DNA from: an uncultured Prevotellaceae bacterium
GTDB lineage: Bacteria; Bacteroidota; Bacteroidia; Bacteroidales; Muribaculaceae
Length of the DNA stretch: 63,221 nucleotides
Reading direction: 5' to 3'
Assembly: GCA_900317325.1 (NCBI GenBank)
Contig: ONGE01000018.1
Coordinates: forward strand, 1 to 63,221
The first letter of the stretch is position 1; each line of letters opens with the position of its first letter. Made by a program: the position numbers and the translations under genes. Below, in pieces: positions 34,934 through 43,669 of the stretch. The notes under the pieces are model-generated. The model searched no databases, was not told where the DNA came from, and saw nothing but the letters and a program-made list of their open reading frames with translations.

Positions 34934-35476
34934 ATGAAAGAGTTGAAAGGAACCAAGACCGAGAAGAATCTGATGGAAGCCTTTGCCGGCGAGTCACAGG
35001 CCCGTAACAAGTACACCTACTATGCCTCGAAGGCCAAGAAGGACGGTTATGTGCAGATCGCTGCCATCTTTGAGGAGACCGCCAATCAGGAGAAGGAACA
35101 TGCCAAGCTGTGGTTCAAGCACTTGCAGGGCGGTGCCGTGAAGGGTACCATCGAGAACCTGGAGGATGCCGCTGCCGGTGAGAACTTCGAGTGGACCGAC
35201 ATGTACAAGCGCATGGCCGAGGAAGCCCGCGAGGAAGGCTTTATCGAGATCGCCGAGCAGATGGAAGGCGTTGCCGCCATCGAGAAGCTGCACGAGGAGC
35301 GCTACCTGAAGCTGTTGAACAACATCAAGGAAGGCATCGTGTTCTCGCGCGACGGAGACACCATCTGGCAGTGCAGCAACTGCGGCCACGTTGTCATCGG
35401 CAAGAAGGCCCCCGAGATGTGCCCCGTGTGCAACCATCCTCAGGCTTACTTCCAGATCAAGGCCGAGAACTATTGA
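34934..35476 (+). CDS. rbr: Rubrerythrin
   Basis: A 180-aa cytosolic peroxide reductase that protects anaerobes from oxidative stress. The N-terminal four-helix ferritin-like domain carries diiron ligands such as E20 (GESQARNKY) and E53/H56 (ANQEKEHA). The C-terminal rubredoxin-like domain has CSNCG and CPVCNHP (about 152-173) for a single Fe(Cys)4 site. The gene has its own promoter and terminator. Confidence 0.97.
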   Translation: MKELKGTKTEKNLMEAFAGESQARNKYTYYASKAKKDGYVQIAAIFEETANQEKEHAKLWFKHLQGGAVKGTIENLEDAAAGENFEWTDMYKRMAEEAREEGFIEIAEQMEGVAAIEKLHEERYLKLLNNIKEGIVFSRDGDTIWQCSNCGHVVIGKKAPEMCPVCNHPQAYFQIKAENY

Positions 35477-35510
35477 TATCAGCCATCGGCTGTCATCAAG
35501 TACCGAAACA

Positions 35511-35547
35511 GTCGGCGAAACGTCCTCGTTTCGTCGACGTTTTTTTT
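35511..35547 (+). terminator. Rho-independent terminator of rbr
   Basis: GTCGGCGAAACG (35511-35522) pairs with CGTTTCGTCGAC (35527-35538) with one wobble pair and a TCCT loop, followed by eight T. Confidence 0.9.
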
Positions 35548-35601
35548 GTATCGTTTTGAAAAAAATGGCACAACTATTGCAATGAATTGCAAGGTTATTA
35601 C

Positions 35602-35610
35602 TAAATTTGC
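35602..35610 (+). promoter_or_regulatory. -7 box of the LemA operon
   Basis: TAAATTTGC, 46 nt before the lemA ATG; a TTG lies about 22 nt upstream (35577-35579). Confidence 0.65.
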
Positions 35611-35656
35611 CATTTAGTTCAGAATCATATTATTCACCTTATAAATATTTAAGACA

Positions 35657-36277
35657 ATGAAAAAAGGATGTTTTGGACTTACCGGATGCCTCACCTTGGT
35701 TGCTCTGGTAGTTATGGTTTTAGCTTTGTGGGCAGTGCCCAAGTACAACGGATTGGTTAAGTCCCAGCAGAGCGTTGAGAGCCAATGGGGTAATGTGGAG
35801 AACGTGTATCAGCGCCGTGCTGACCTGATTCCCAATCTGGTCGAGACCGTCAAGGGCTATGCCAAGCATGAGCAGGAGACATTGGAGGGCGTGATTGAGG
35901 CCCGTGCCAACGCCACCAAGGTCACCATCGATCCCACCAACATGACCCCCGAGGACTTGCAGAAGTATCAGGCTGCACAGGGTGACGTGACCAACGCATT
36001 GAGCAAGCTGATTGCTGTGGCCGAGGCCTATCCTGACCTGAAGGCAAACCAGAACTTCTTGGAGCTGCAGAGTCAGCTGGAAGGCACCGAGAACCGCATC
36101 ACTGTTGAGCGCAACAAGTTCAACGAGGTGGCAAAAGAGTACAACACCAAACGCCGCACCTTCCCCACCAACATCATCGCCAGCATCTTCAGCTTCGGCG
36201 AAAAGCCTTACTTCAAGGCACAAGAGGGTGCCGACGTGGCTCCCAAGGTGGACTTCGGAACCAGCGAAAGCAAGTAA
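35657..36277 (+). CDS. lemA: LemA family protein
   Basis: A 206-aa membrane-anchored protein with one N-terminal helix (about 12-30) and a long helical bundle outside the membrane. The family motif YNGLVKSQQSVESQWGNVEN followed by RADLIPNLVETVKGY is intact. The molecular role of LemA is not established. It starts an operon with two TPM-domain proteins, a conserved pairing in Bacteroidetes. Confidence 0.93.
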   Translation: MKKGCFGLTGCLTLVALVVMVLALWAVPKYNGLVKSQQSVESQWGNVENVYQRRADLIPNLVETVKGYAKHEQETLEGVIEARANATKVTIDPTNMTPEDLQKYQAAQGDVTNALSKLIAVAEAYPDLKANQNFLELQSQLEGTENRITVERNKFNEVAKEYNTKRRTFPTNIIASIFSFGEKPYFKAQEGADVAPKVDFGTSESK

Positions 36278-36280
36278 CCG

Positions 36281-36775
36281 ATGGCACTGGCCGATTTCAT
36301 ACCCAGTGATGGCCAGCGGCGCATAGCCGATGCCATTACCGCTGCCGAGCGTCACACGACGGGCGAGATCTGCGTCCATGTGACGCCTCGATGCCGCGGT
36401 AATGTGGTGAAACGTGCCACCAGGACGTTTGACCGACTTCACCTCTACACGACCAAGCGCCGCAATGCCGTGCTGATCTTTATCGCCTACGAGGACCGGA
36501 AGTTCGCCATCCTTGGCGATACGGCCATCAACGACGCGGTGCCCCAGGGTTTCTGGGACGGCGAGGTGGAGGAACTGGGGCGCTACCTCAAGGCCGGCCG
36601 CCCCGTTGACGGCCTGTGCGACATCATTGCCCGTATCGGCGAACGGCTATCGGAGTTTTTCCCTGGCGAGCGAGATGACGAGAATGAGTTGAGCAACGAG
36701 GTCTCCTTTGATGACCTTGGCGATGACGATGACCTGTTTGATGACCACAACGATGACTATGGCAACATGGAATAA
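36281..36775 (+). CDS. TPM-domain protein, soluble
   Basis: A 164-aa protein starting 3 nt after lemA. It has a single TPM (YgcG) domain (about 5-125: ADAITAAERHTTGEICVHV, VLIFIAYEDRKFAILGD) and a strongly acidic C-terminus (about 130-164). There is no signal peptide or membrane helix, so it is cytoplasmic or held at the membrane by its partners. The 3' end overlaps the next gene. Confidence 0.85.
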   Translation: MALADFIPSDGQRRIADAITAAERHTTGEICVHVTPRCRGNVVKRATRTFDRLHLYTTKRRNAVLIFIAYEDRKFAILGDTAINDAVPQGFWDGEVEELGRYLKAGRPVDGLCDIIARIGERLSEFFPGERDDENELSNEVSFDDLGDDDDLFDDHNDDYGNME

Positions 36776-37559
36776 AGCGATAGGACGCCTGACGGCCTGC
36801 TTGCTGCTGTGCCTGACGGCCGTGACCGTGCTGGCTCAGGTGCCGCCGCGGCCCAACCCGCCGCGCCTGGTCAACGACTTTGCGGGCATCCTTGGCGACT
36901 GCCAGTGGCTGGAGGATTCTCTCGAGAAAATCGCCATGGAGACGAGTAACCAGATCTGTGTGGTCACGATGGAAGACTTCGGCGGCTATGACAAGGCCAT
37001 GATGGCTTACAGCATCGGCCAGCAATGGGGCGTGGGAAAAAAAGGGAACGACAACGGTGTCGTCATTCTCATCAAACCCAAAACCGAGCATAGCAAGGGT
37101 GAGGCGTTCATCGCTCCGGGCTACGGTCTGGAGGGTGTCATCACCGATGCTATCAGTAACCGCATTGTCAACCAGGAGATGATTCCTTACTTCAAGGAGA
37201 ATGACTACCTGGGCGGCGTGTGGGCCGGAGCAAAGGTTGTGCGCGACCTGGCCATAGGCGAGTATAACGAGGAGGACTATGCTCAGCAGGAAGGTGACGA
37301 CGCGTTGTTCGCGTTGATCATGTTCATCCTCATCTTTGCCTTCTTCCTGTACCTTGCCCACAAGAGCAACAACGGCAACGGCGGTAACCGCAACAACCGT
37401 GACACGGGCACCTGGGGCGGACCCATCATCATCACTGGCGGCAGCGACTGGGGTCGCGGCGGCTCCTCGTGGGGAGGCGGCGGCTCGTTCGGCGGCGGTG
37501 GCTGGGGCGGCTTCGGTGGGGGCTCGTTCGGCGGCGGCGGTGGCGGCGGCAGCTGGTGA
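36759..37559 (+). CDS. TPM-domain membrane protein with glycine-rich tail
   Basis: A 266-aa protein from the ATG at 36759; further in-frame ATGs upstream lie inside the previous gene. It has a signal peptide (about 1-25), a TPM domain (about 32-160, with LVNDFAGIL and APGYGLEGVITDA), one membrane helix (about 185-202) and a Gly/Ser/Trp-rich C-terminus ending GGGGGGGSW. This is the usual layout of TPM proteins next to LemA, similar to thylakoid repair TPMs. The 17-bp overlap suggests coupling to the upstream gene. Confidence 0.87.
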   Translation: MATWNKAIGRLTACLLLCLTAVTVLAQVPPRPNPPRLVNDFAGILGDCQWLEDSLEKIAMETSNQICVVTMEDFGGYDKAMMAYSIGQQWGVGKKGNDNGVVILIKPKTEHSKGEAFIAPGYGLEGVITDAISNRIVNQEMIPYFKENDYLGGVWAGAKVVRDLAIGEYNEEDYAQQEGDDALFALIMFILIFAFFLYLAHKSNNGNGGNRNNRDTGTWGGPIIITGGSDWGRGGSSWGGGGSFGGGGWGGFGGGSFGGGGGGGSW

Positions 37560-37657
37560 TTGTTCTCTAATTACCGTGGCAGAGCCACGGCCCACGGGAC
37601 AGGACGGCTCGCTGGGCAGCACGATGCACTAGACACCGCGATGCACGAGACAATAGA

Positions 37658-37688
37658 CAATAGGGGCTTGGGGCCTCTATTGTTTTTT
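37658..37688 (+). terminator. Terminator of the LemA-TPM operon
   Basis: CAATAGGGGC (37658-37667) pairs with GCCTCTATTG (37673-37682) with one mismatch, followed by six T. It abuts the recO stop on the opposite strand. Confidence 0.8.
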
Positions 37689-38412
37689 AAACAAAGAGTT
37701 GCTTGAGGATGTCGGGAGAGCGCAGGGTGCCGATGGCGGCATTGTGCAGACGGTAGTAATTGATGATGACGTCGAGCATGCGGTTGCGCTCGTCGCGGGT
37801 GAAGCGGAAAATGGCCATGTTGCTGAATGTCATGCGCGACAGCAGGTGGATGACCTGCGCCTCTTGGGGCTGGAGCAAGGCGTGCCCCCGCACTGCCGCC
37901 GGGACAAACACGCCCTCGGTCATGTCGAACCAGTAGTCCTTGTTGTAACTCTCCAGATTGGGCTGGATGCCCAGGTGTGCGCCCAGGTGATAAAGGAAAC
38001 AGATGTGGAAATTGGCGACTTGCCCTTGCATCTGCTCCAGCAGTTGCACCGCCTGCTCGATGTAACGGAACAGGTAGGGGTTGCCCTCGGGCTCCTGGAT
38101 GACGTGTGCCAGCAGTTCGCTGATGAACAGAGCGATGGCGTTTTTCACGGGGTCGCTGTAGATCGAGGCCAGGGGGTAGTTGCGCTGCAGCTCGCGCATG
38201 CGTGCCAGGTCACGGCCGTTGGTCACGGCCGCCTCCAGGCTGACTAGCGAGAGCGGCATGAGCATGGCGTTGCGCATGCGAGCCGCCTGTGTCTTGCCCA
38301 GGGGAACGGCAAAAGACATCAGTCCGCGCCCATCGGTGTAGATGTGCACGATGTTGTGCTTGTCGCTGTAGCGTATTGTGTTGAGCACAATGCCCCTTAA
38401 TTTCTCATACAT
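37687..38412 (-). CDS. recO: DNA repair protein RecO
   Basis: A 241-aa recombination mediator that helps RecF/RecR load RecA on SSB-coated gaps. The N-terminal OB fold (about 1-80: LRGIVLNTIRYSDKHNIVHIYT) and C-terminal helical domain match the family. The zinc-finger cysteines seen in some RecO proteins are absent, as is usual in Bacteroidetes. recF is also in this window (55880-56992). Confidence 0.9.
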   Translation of the reverse strand: MYEKLRGIVLNTIRYSDKHNIVHIYTDGRGLMSFAVPLGKTQAARMRNAMLMPLSLVSLEAAVTNGRDLARMRELQRNYPLASIYSDPVKNAIALFISELLAHVIQEPEGNPYLFRYIEQAVQLLEQMQGQVANFHICFLYHLGAHLGIQPNLESYNKDYWFDMTEGVFVPAAVRGHALLQPQEAQVIHLLSRMTFSNMAIFRFTRDERNRMLDVIINYYRLHNAAIGTLRSPDILKQLFV

Positions 38413-38496
38413 GCCGCTAATTTACTCATTATTTGGCAATCAGCAACAAAAAAAAGGGCGAAAAAGGCAACTTTTTGCGCTTTTCGCGAGATTAAA

Positions 38497-38529
38497 TTTT
38501 GCCAATTCAAAAATTAGTTCTAATTTTGC
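38497..38529 (+). promoter_or_regulatory. Promoter of the tRNA-Glu/rpsT cluster
   Basis: TTG near 38497 and TAATTTTGC at 38521-38529, 29 nt before the mature tRNA end. Confidence 0.7.
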
Positions 38530-38558
38530 AGTCGCTTTTGCGGAAAAATTTCGCAATC

Positions 38559-38630
38559 GGCCCATTCGTCTATCGGCTAGGACGCAAGATTTTCATTCTT
38601 GAAAGAGCAGTTCGATTCTGCTATGGGCTA
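38559..38630 (+). tRNA. tRNA-Glu (TTC), copy 1
   Basis: A 72-nt cloverleaf with 7-bp acceptor (GGCCCAT with ATGGGCT, one wobble), anticodon loop TTTTCAT giving TTC, and T loop TTCGATT. CCA is not encoded. Identical to the copy at 38974. Confidence 0.95.
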
Positions 38631-38668
38631 CAAATAACAACGTAAATATCAAAGTTTTATATTAAATT

Positions 38669-38929
38669 ATGGCAAACCATAAATCAGCAATTAAGAGAAT
38701 CCGTCAGAGCGAGGCCCGTCGTCTTCGCAACCGTTATTACAGCAAGACCATGCGCAATGCTGTTCGCAACATTCGCAAAATGACCGATGCTAAGGAAGCC
38801 GCCGAGGCTATGCCCAAGGTAGTTGCCATGCTCGACAAGCTTGCCGGTAAGAACGTGATCAGCAAGAACAAGGCTGGTAACCTGAAGTCGAAGCTCGCTC
38901 AGCACATCAACAAGCTGAACAAGGCCTAA
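38669..38929 (+). CDS. rpsT: 30S ribosomal protein S20
   Basis: An 86-aa basic helical protein ([20 protein letters not shown]) that binds 16S rRNA. It starts 38 nt after tRNA-Glu copy 1 and is followed after 44 nt by tRNA-Glu copy 2, so all three may share a transcript. A small TGGCAC/GTGCCA hairpin lies at about 38941-38957. Confidence 0.97.
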   Translation: MANHKSAIKRIRQSEARRLRNRYYSKTMRNAVRNIRKMTDAKEAAEAMPKVVAMLDKLAGKNVISKNKAGNLKSKLAQHINKLNKA

Positions 38930-38973
38930 GCAATTAGGCTTGGCACTCCTGGTGCCATGTTCAGCTAAGGTAT

Positions 38974-39045
38974 GGCCCATTCGTCTATCGGCTAGGACGC
39001 AAGATTTTCATTCTTGAAAGAGCAGTTCGATTCTGCTATGGGCTA
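38974..39045 (+). tRNA. tRNA-Glu (TTC), copy 2
   Basis: All 72 nt are identical to the copy at 38559. No separate promoter box is seen between rpsT and this gene, so it probably depends on the upstream promoter. Confidence 0.95.
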
Positions 39046-39050
39046 CCGCC

Positions 39051-39084
39051 GCAAAGCGTTAACCATAATGGTTTAACGCTTTGC
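39051..39084 (+). terminator. Hairpin ending the tRNA-Glu/rpsT cluster
   Basis: GCAAAGCGTTAACC (39051-39064) pairs with GGTTTAACGCTTTGC (39070-39084) with one bulge. The following T content is modest. Confidence 0.65.
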
Positions 39085-39128
39085 CTTGTGTTGTTATAGA
39101 TAGGTGCTGCGGGATGGTGCTGGTACTG

Positions 39129-39277
39129 GCAGCGATGGCATCGCTGCATACTGGACGGCACTGGCGGCTGGATGGTACTGACGGCTGCGGGATGGCACTG
39201 GCAGCGATGGCATCGCTGCATACTGAACAGCATGGCGTGGTGGAGGACACTGGTACTGGCAGCGATGGCATCGCTGC
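39129..39277. repeat. Three copies of a 19-bp palindrome within a degenerate tandem array
   Basis: GCAGCGATGGCATCGCTGC occurs exactly at 39129-39147, 39201-39219 and 39259-39277, each flanked by ACTG-type arms (ACTG before, ATACTG or GTACTG after). The spacers also repeat words such as CTGGACGGCA and GGCTGCGGGATGG. The array fills the 324-bp gap 39046-39369; no gene is supported in it. Confidence 0.85.
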
Positions 39278-39330
39278 GTACTGGACGGCACGGCATGGTG
39301 GGGGCGCGGCGTGCTTGATGGCTGCAAAAC

Positions 39331-39365
39331 AAAAAAGGGGATGGACATTGCGTCCATCTCCTTTT
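39331..39365 (-). terminator. Terminator of tRNA-Gln
   Basis: On the minus strand an extended stem (GATGGAC with GTCCATC, plus AAAAGG with CCTTTT) is followed by a U run encoded by the A tract at 39331. Confidence 0.75.
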
Positions 39366-39369
39366 CTTG

Positions 39370-39443
39370 TGGTTGCCTTGCCCGGACTCGAACCAGGAAA
39401 TGCGGCACCAAAAACCGTTGTGTTACCATTACACTACAAGGCA
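39370..39443 (-). tRNA. tRNA-Gln (TTG)
   Basis: The minus-strand cloverleaf has acceptor TGCCTTG with CAAGGCA, D-loop AATGGTA, anticodon loop TTTTGGT giving TTG, and T stem CCTGG with CCGGG. CCA appears to be encoded (39372-39370). The first anticodon-stem pair is an A-C mismatch, which is unusual. Confidence 0.85.
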
Positions 39444-39551
39444 ATCCTCGTGTCAACTGAACGGTTACCCGCTCAAATTGCGGTGCAAAATTACTGCTTT
39501 TTTTTGAATTACAACCTTTTTATCGCGTTTTTTTGCGATATGAGTGCCAAA

Positions 39552-40844
39552 TTACTTGACAATCAGCAGGAAGTAGTTCTTCTTGCCCTTTTGGGCAAGG
39601 ATGTACTTGCCGTTGAGCAGCAGGTCGGCGCTTGCGGGCATGTTGGGGTCGGCGAGCTTCTCCTTGTTGATGCTCACGCCACCGCCCTGGGTCAACTTGC
39701 GCATTTCACCCTTGCTGGGGAAGACGGCAGCCGCATCGGTCAGCAGCGAAATCATCGGAGTGCCCTCGTCGATGGCGCTGCGGGGAATCTCGAACTGGGG
39801 AACACCCTCGAACACGTTGAGCAGGGTCTGCTCGTCGATCTTGTGCAGGATGTCCTTGGCCTTGTTCGAGAACAGGATCTGAGAGGCCTCGACAGCCATC
39901 TCATAGTCCTCGGCGCTGTGTACCATGGTGGTGATCTCCTTGGCGAGACGCTTTTGCAGCGGGCGCAGGCCGGGATCCTTCTCCTGCTCGGCGATCAGCT
40001 CTTCAATCTCGTCCTGGGGCAGGGCGGTGAAGATTTTGATATACTTCTTGGCATCCTCGTCGCTCACGTTGATCCAGAACTGGTAGAACTTATAGGGCGA
40101 GGTGCGCTTGGGATCGAGCCACACGTTGCCGCCCTCGGTCTTACCGAACTTGGTGCCGTCGCTCTTGGTGATGAGCGGGCAGGTGATGGCGTAGGCCTCA
40201 CCGCCGTTGATGCGGCGGATGAGCTCGGTGCCCGTGGTGATGTTGCCCCACTGGTCGCTGCCGCCCATCTGCAGCTTGCAACCCTCGTGCTCATAGAGGT
40301 AGAGGAAGTCGTAGCCCTGGAGCAGCTGGTAGGAGAACTCGGTGAACGACATGCCGTGGTCGGCGTTGGCAGCCAGGCGTTTCTTGACGCTGTCCTTGGC
40401 CATCATGTAGTTCACGGTGATGTGCTTGCCGATGTCGCGGATAAAGCTCAGGAAGGAGAAATTCTTCATCCAGTCATAGTTGTTCACCACGATGGCGTGG
40501 TTGGGTGCGTCACTGTCAAAGTCCAGGAACTTGGCCAGCTGCTTGCGGATGCACTCCTGGTTGTGGCGCAGTGTCTCCTCGTCGATGAGCTTGCGCTCTT
40601 GGGACTTCATCGAGGGGTCGCCGATCATGCCCGTTGCGCCGCCGATCAGAGCGATGGGGCGGTGTCCTGCGCGCTGCAGGTGCTTGAGCATCATCACGCC
40701 CACCAGGTGTCCGATGTGCAGTGAGTCGGCAGTGGGGTCGATGCCCACATAGCCGCTGGTCATTTCCTTGTTGAGTTGTTCCTCGGCACCGGGCATGATG
40801 TCATTGATCATTCCGCGCCATTTCAGTTCTTCTACAAAATTCAT
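39552..40844 (-). CDS. tyrS: Tyrosyl-tRNA synthetase
   Basis: A 430-aa class I aminoacyl-tRNA synthetase. The start at 40844 ([20 protein letters not shown]) fits the family; the longer open frame upstream crosses the promoter. The HIGH motif is at 43-46, and the KMSKS loop appears as KFGKT in [11 protein letters not shown] (near 233). The C-terminal S4-like RNA-binding domain (about 350-430) is present. Confidence 0.96.
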   Translation of the reverse strand: MNFVEELKWRGMINDIMPGAEEQLNKEMTSGYVGIDPTADSLHIGHLVGVMMLKHLQRAGHRPIALIGGATGMIGDPSMKSQERKLIDEETLRHNQECIRKQLAKFLDFDSDAPNHAIVVNNYDWMKNFSFLSFIRDIGKHITVNYMMAKDSVKKRLAANADHGMSFTEFSYQLLQGYDFLYLYEHEGCKLQMGGSDQWGNITTGTELIRRINGGEAYAITCPLITKSDGTKFGKTEGGNVWLDPKRTSPYKFYQFWINVSDEDAKKYIKIFTALPQDEIEELIAEQEKDPGLRPLQKRLAKEITTMVHSAEDYEMAVEASQILFSNKAKDILHKIDEQTLLNVFEGVPQFEIPRSAIDEGTPMISLLTDAAAVFPSKGEMRKLTQGGGVSINKEKLADPNMPASADLLLNGKYILAQKGKKNYFLLIVK

Positions 40845-40884
40845 TGTCTTTATTGTTATTGATGAGTTATATGCGATTTGAACG

Positions 40885-40915
40885 GCAAAGGTAATAATTT
40901 TTTGTAGAGGTGCAA
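40885..40915 (-). promoter_or_regulatory. Promoter of tyrS
   Basis: On the minus strand: TTG (40915-40913), a 19-nt spacer and TACCTTTGC (40893-40885). The -33 element lies in the central palindrome shared with mutS. Confidence 0.82.
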
Positions 40916-40934
40916 AATTTTGCCTCTCTACAAA
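40901..40934. repeat. Imperfect 34-bp palindrome shared by the divergent tyrS and mutS promoters
   Basis: 40901-40917 and 40918-40934 are 17-nt arms with two mismatches, centred on GCAAAATTTTGC. The sequence is a diverged relative of the perfect 28-bp palindrome at 46894-46921 (shared GTAGAG arms and identical centre). Confidence 0.8.
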
Positions 40935-40949
40935 CTTTTTGTACCTTTG
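40920..40949 (+). promoter_or_regulatory. Promoter of mutS
   Basis: TTG (40920-40922), a 19-nt spacer and TACCTTTG (40942-40949), 28 nt before the ATG at 40978. Confidence 0.82.
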
Positions 40950-40977
40950 TAGTTCAATTAAAAATGCAGCAAAAGAG

Positions 40978-43599
40978 ATGGCCAAAGACCCGTTGAATAC
41001 GCCGATGATGAAGCAATTTGTCGAGATGAAAGCCAAGCATCCCGACGCAGTGCTGCTGTTTCGTGTGGGAGACTTCTATGAGACTTACTTGGAGGATGCC
41101 GTGACGGCCAGCGAGATTCTGGGCATCACGCTCACGCGTCGCAGCAACGGTGCCGCCGCAGCGACCGAGATGGCCGGTTTTCCGCATCATGCGTTGGACA
41201 CCTACCTGCCCAAGCTGGTGCGTGCCGGCAAGCGAGTCGCCATCTGCGACCAGCTGGAAGACCCCAAGTTGACCAAGAAACTCGTGAAGCGCGGCATCAC
41301 CGAACTGGTGACGCCCGGCGTGGTCGTGGGCGGCACGATGCTCGACCGCAAGGAGAACAACTTCCTGGCCGCGGTGCACTTCGGCAAGAAGATGCTGGGT
41401 GTGTCGTTCCTCGACATCAGCACGGGTGAGTTCCTCACCGCCGAAGGCAACGAGGAATATGTCGATAAGCTGCTGGTCAACTTCTCGCCTAAGGAGGTGC
41501 TCATCGAGCGCAGCAACCGTCAGCGGTTTGCCGCCACTTTCTCGTCGCGGTACTTGACGTTTGAGCTCGAGGACTGGGTGTTCACCTTTGAGTCGGCCCA
41601 TGACCGCCTGTTGAAGCACTTCGAGACCCAGAACCTGAAGGGTTTCGGTATCACGAGCATGGACAATGCCATCATTGCCAGCGGAGCCATCCTGCATTAT
41701 CTTGACATCACGCAGCATACCCAGTTGGGGCATATCACCCACCTGTCGCGCATCGAAGCCGAGCGCTACGTGCGTCTGGACAAATTCACCATCCGCAACC
41801 TGGAGCTTGTGGCACCCATGAGCGACGACGGCAAGTCGCTGCTCGACGTCATCGACCGCACCATCTCGCCGATGGGAGGCCGCATGATGCGTCGCTGGGT
41901 GCTGTTCCCCTTGCAGGACGTGAAGGCCATCAACCGCCGCCTCGACGTGGTGGAGCAGTTCATGCGCGACCCCGACGGGCGTGAACTCATCAGGGAACGA
42001 CTTGAGCTTATCGGAGACTTGGAGCGCCTGACGTCAAAGGCCGCCGTGGGCCGCATCACGCCGCGCGAGCTGGTGCAGCTCAAGAGTGCCTTGCAGGCCA
42101 TCGAACCCATCAAGCAATACTGCAGCCAGTCGCCGTGTGACGTGCTGCGCAGCCTGGGCGAGCAGTTGAATCCCTGCACCCTGATACGCGACCGCATCGA
42201 GCGCGAAATCAATCCCGATGCCCCCAACCAGACCAACAGAGGCAACATCATCTGCCGCGGTGTGGATGCCCAACTCGACGAGTTGCGCGACATCTCCAGC
42301 AGCGGTAAAGACTACCTGGTGGCGATGCAACGGTCGCTGAGTGACCAGACCGGCATTCCGAGCCTGAAGATTGCCTACAATAACGTGTTCGGCTACTATA
42401 TCGAGGTGCGCAACACCCACAAGGACAAGGTGCCCGAGGACTGGATTCGCAAGCAGACGCTGGTCAATGCCGAGCGCTATGTGACGCAGGAACTCAAGGA
42501 ATATGAGGAGAAGATCCTGGGTGCCGAGGAGAAGATCCTCATCATCGAGGGCCGCCTGTTCAACGAACTGGTGACCGCCGTGACCGAGTATATCCCCGCT
42601 ATCCAGAACGACAGCGCCATCATCGCCCAGCTCGACTGCCTCAACGCCTTGACGCGCGTGGCGATGGAGAACCGCTATAACCGTCCCGTGCTCGACGACA
42701 GTCTGGACATCGACATTGCCATGGGCCGTCATCCCGTCATCGAGTGCCAGCTGCCGCCGGGCGAGAGCTATGTGCCTAACAGCATCCGCCTGAGCAACGA
42801 CGACCAGCAGATCATCATCATCACTGGTCCCAACATGGCCGGTAAATCGGCGTTGCTGCGCCAGACGGCGCTTATCACGCTGATGGCGCAGATGGGCAGC
42901 TTCGTGCCCGCCCAGCAGGCCCGCATCGGCGTGGTGGACAAGATATTCACCCGCGTGGGCGCCAGCGACAACATCTCGCTGGGCGAATCCACCTTCATGG
43001 TCGAGATGACCGAGGCAGCCGCCATCCTGAACAACATGAGTCAGCGGAGCCTTATCCTGTTCGACGAGTTGGGCCGTGGCACGAGCACCTACGACGGCAT
43101 CAGCATTGCCTGGAGCATCGTTGAGCACATCCACGAGCATGCCGCGCGTCCCAAGACGCTGTTTGCCACCCACTACCACGAGTTGAACGAGATGGAGAAA
43201 TCGTTCAAGCGCATCGTGAACTACAACGTGAGTGTGAAGGAAATCAACGGCAAGGTGGTGTTCGTGCGTCAGCTTGTCAAGGGCGGCAGCGAGCACAGCT
43301 TCGGTATCCACGTCGCCAAGCTGGCGGGCATGCCGCCGTCAATCGTCAAGCGGGCCAATGAGGTGCTCAAGCAGCTCGAGACCAACAACCGTAACGACAG
43401 CGCCCTGACCAAGGACCTGGGCGATGTGGCCAGCAGCCGTTCGGGCTACCAACTGTCCATCTTCCAGCTCGATGACCCCGTGCTGACCCAGATACGTGAC
43501 GAGATTCTTACCATCGACATCAACAACCTCACGCCCATGGAGGCCCTGAACAAACTCTACGACATCAAGGGCATCCTCACCGGCAAAAAAGAGAGATAA
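40978..43599 (+). CDS. mutS: DNA mismatch repair protein MutS
   Basis: An 873-aa mismatch-recognition ATPase. The start at 40978 ([20 protein letters not shown]) is chosen because the frame upstream crosses the promoter. The mismatch-binding F-x-E motif is in [13 protein letters not shown] near residue 35, followed by connector, lever and clamp domains. Walker A GPNMAGKS (about 617-624), Walker [17 protein letters not shown] and ATHYHEL follow. Length and domain order are standard for MutS1. Confidence 0.97.
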   Translation: MAKDPLNTPMMKQFVEMKAKHPDAVLLFRVGDFYETYLEDAVTASEILGITLTRRSNGAAAATEMAGFPHHALDTYLPKLVRAGKRVAICDQLEDPKLTKKLVKRGITELVTPGVVVGGTMLDRKENNFLAAVHFGKKMLGVSFLDISTGEFLTAEGNEEYVDKLLVNFSPKEVLIERSNRQRFAATFSSRYLTFELEDWVFTFESAHDRLLKHFETQNLKGFGITSMDNAIIASGAILHYLDITQHTQLGHITHLSRIEAERYVRLDKFTIRNLELVAPMSDDGKSLLDVIDRTISPMGGRMMRRWVLFPLQDVKAINRRLDVVEQFMRDPDGRELIRERLELIGDLERLTSKAAVGRITPRELVQLKSALQAIEPIKQYCSQSPCDVLRSLGEQLNPCTLIRDRIEREINPDAPNQTNRGNIICRGVDAQLDELRDISSSGKDYLVAMQRSLSDQTGIPSLKIAYNNVFGYYIEVRNTHKDKVPEDWIRKQTLVNAERYVTQELKEYEEKILGAEEKILIIEGRLFNELVTAVTEYIPAIQNDSAIIAQLDCLNALTRVAMENRYNRPVLDDSLDIDIAMGRHPVIECQLPPGESYVPNSIRLSNDDQQIIIITGPNMAGKSALLRQTALITLMAQMGSFVPAQQARIGVVDKIFTRVGASDNISLGESTFMVEMTEAAAILNNMSQRSLILFDELGRGTSTYDGISIAWSIVEHIHEHAARPKTLFATHYHELNEMEKSFKRIVNYNVSVKEINGKVVFVRQLVKGGSEHSFGIHVAKLAGMPPSIVKRANEVLKQLETNNRNDSALTKDLGDVASSRSGYQLSIFQLDDPVLTQIRDEILTIDINNLTPMEALNKLYDIKGILTGKKER

Positions 43600-43611
43600 C
43601 CACAGTCCTAA

Positions 43612-43654
43612 AGGTCTTTGGGGACTTTAAAGTCCTTAAAGACTGTAAAGACCT
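43612..43654. repeat. Inverted AGTCCTT/AAGGTCTTT repeat
   Basis: AGGTCTTT (43612-43619) pairs with AAAGACCT (43647-43654) and surrounds the palindrome GGACTTTAAAGTCC (43622-43635) plus degenerate AGTCCTTAAAGACTGTAAAG. It fills the mutS to U32 spacer and shares its words with the heptamer array at 58810. Confidence 0.65.
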
Positions 43655-43669
43655 AAGAAACTGATAACA

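Noticed and set aside
39129-39277. Possible CRISPR array from three regularly placed repeats
   Set aside because: The repeats are palindromic and only 19 bp, the intervening sequences resemble each other, the spacing is unequal (72 and 58 bp) and there are no cas genes.
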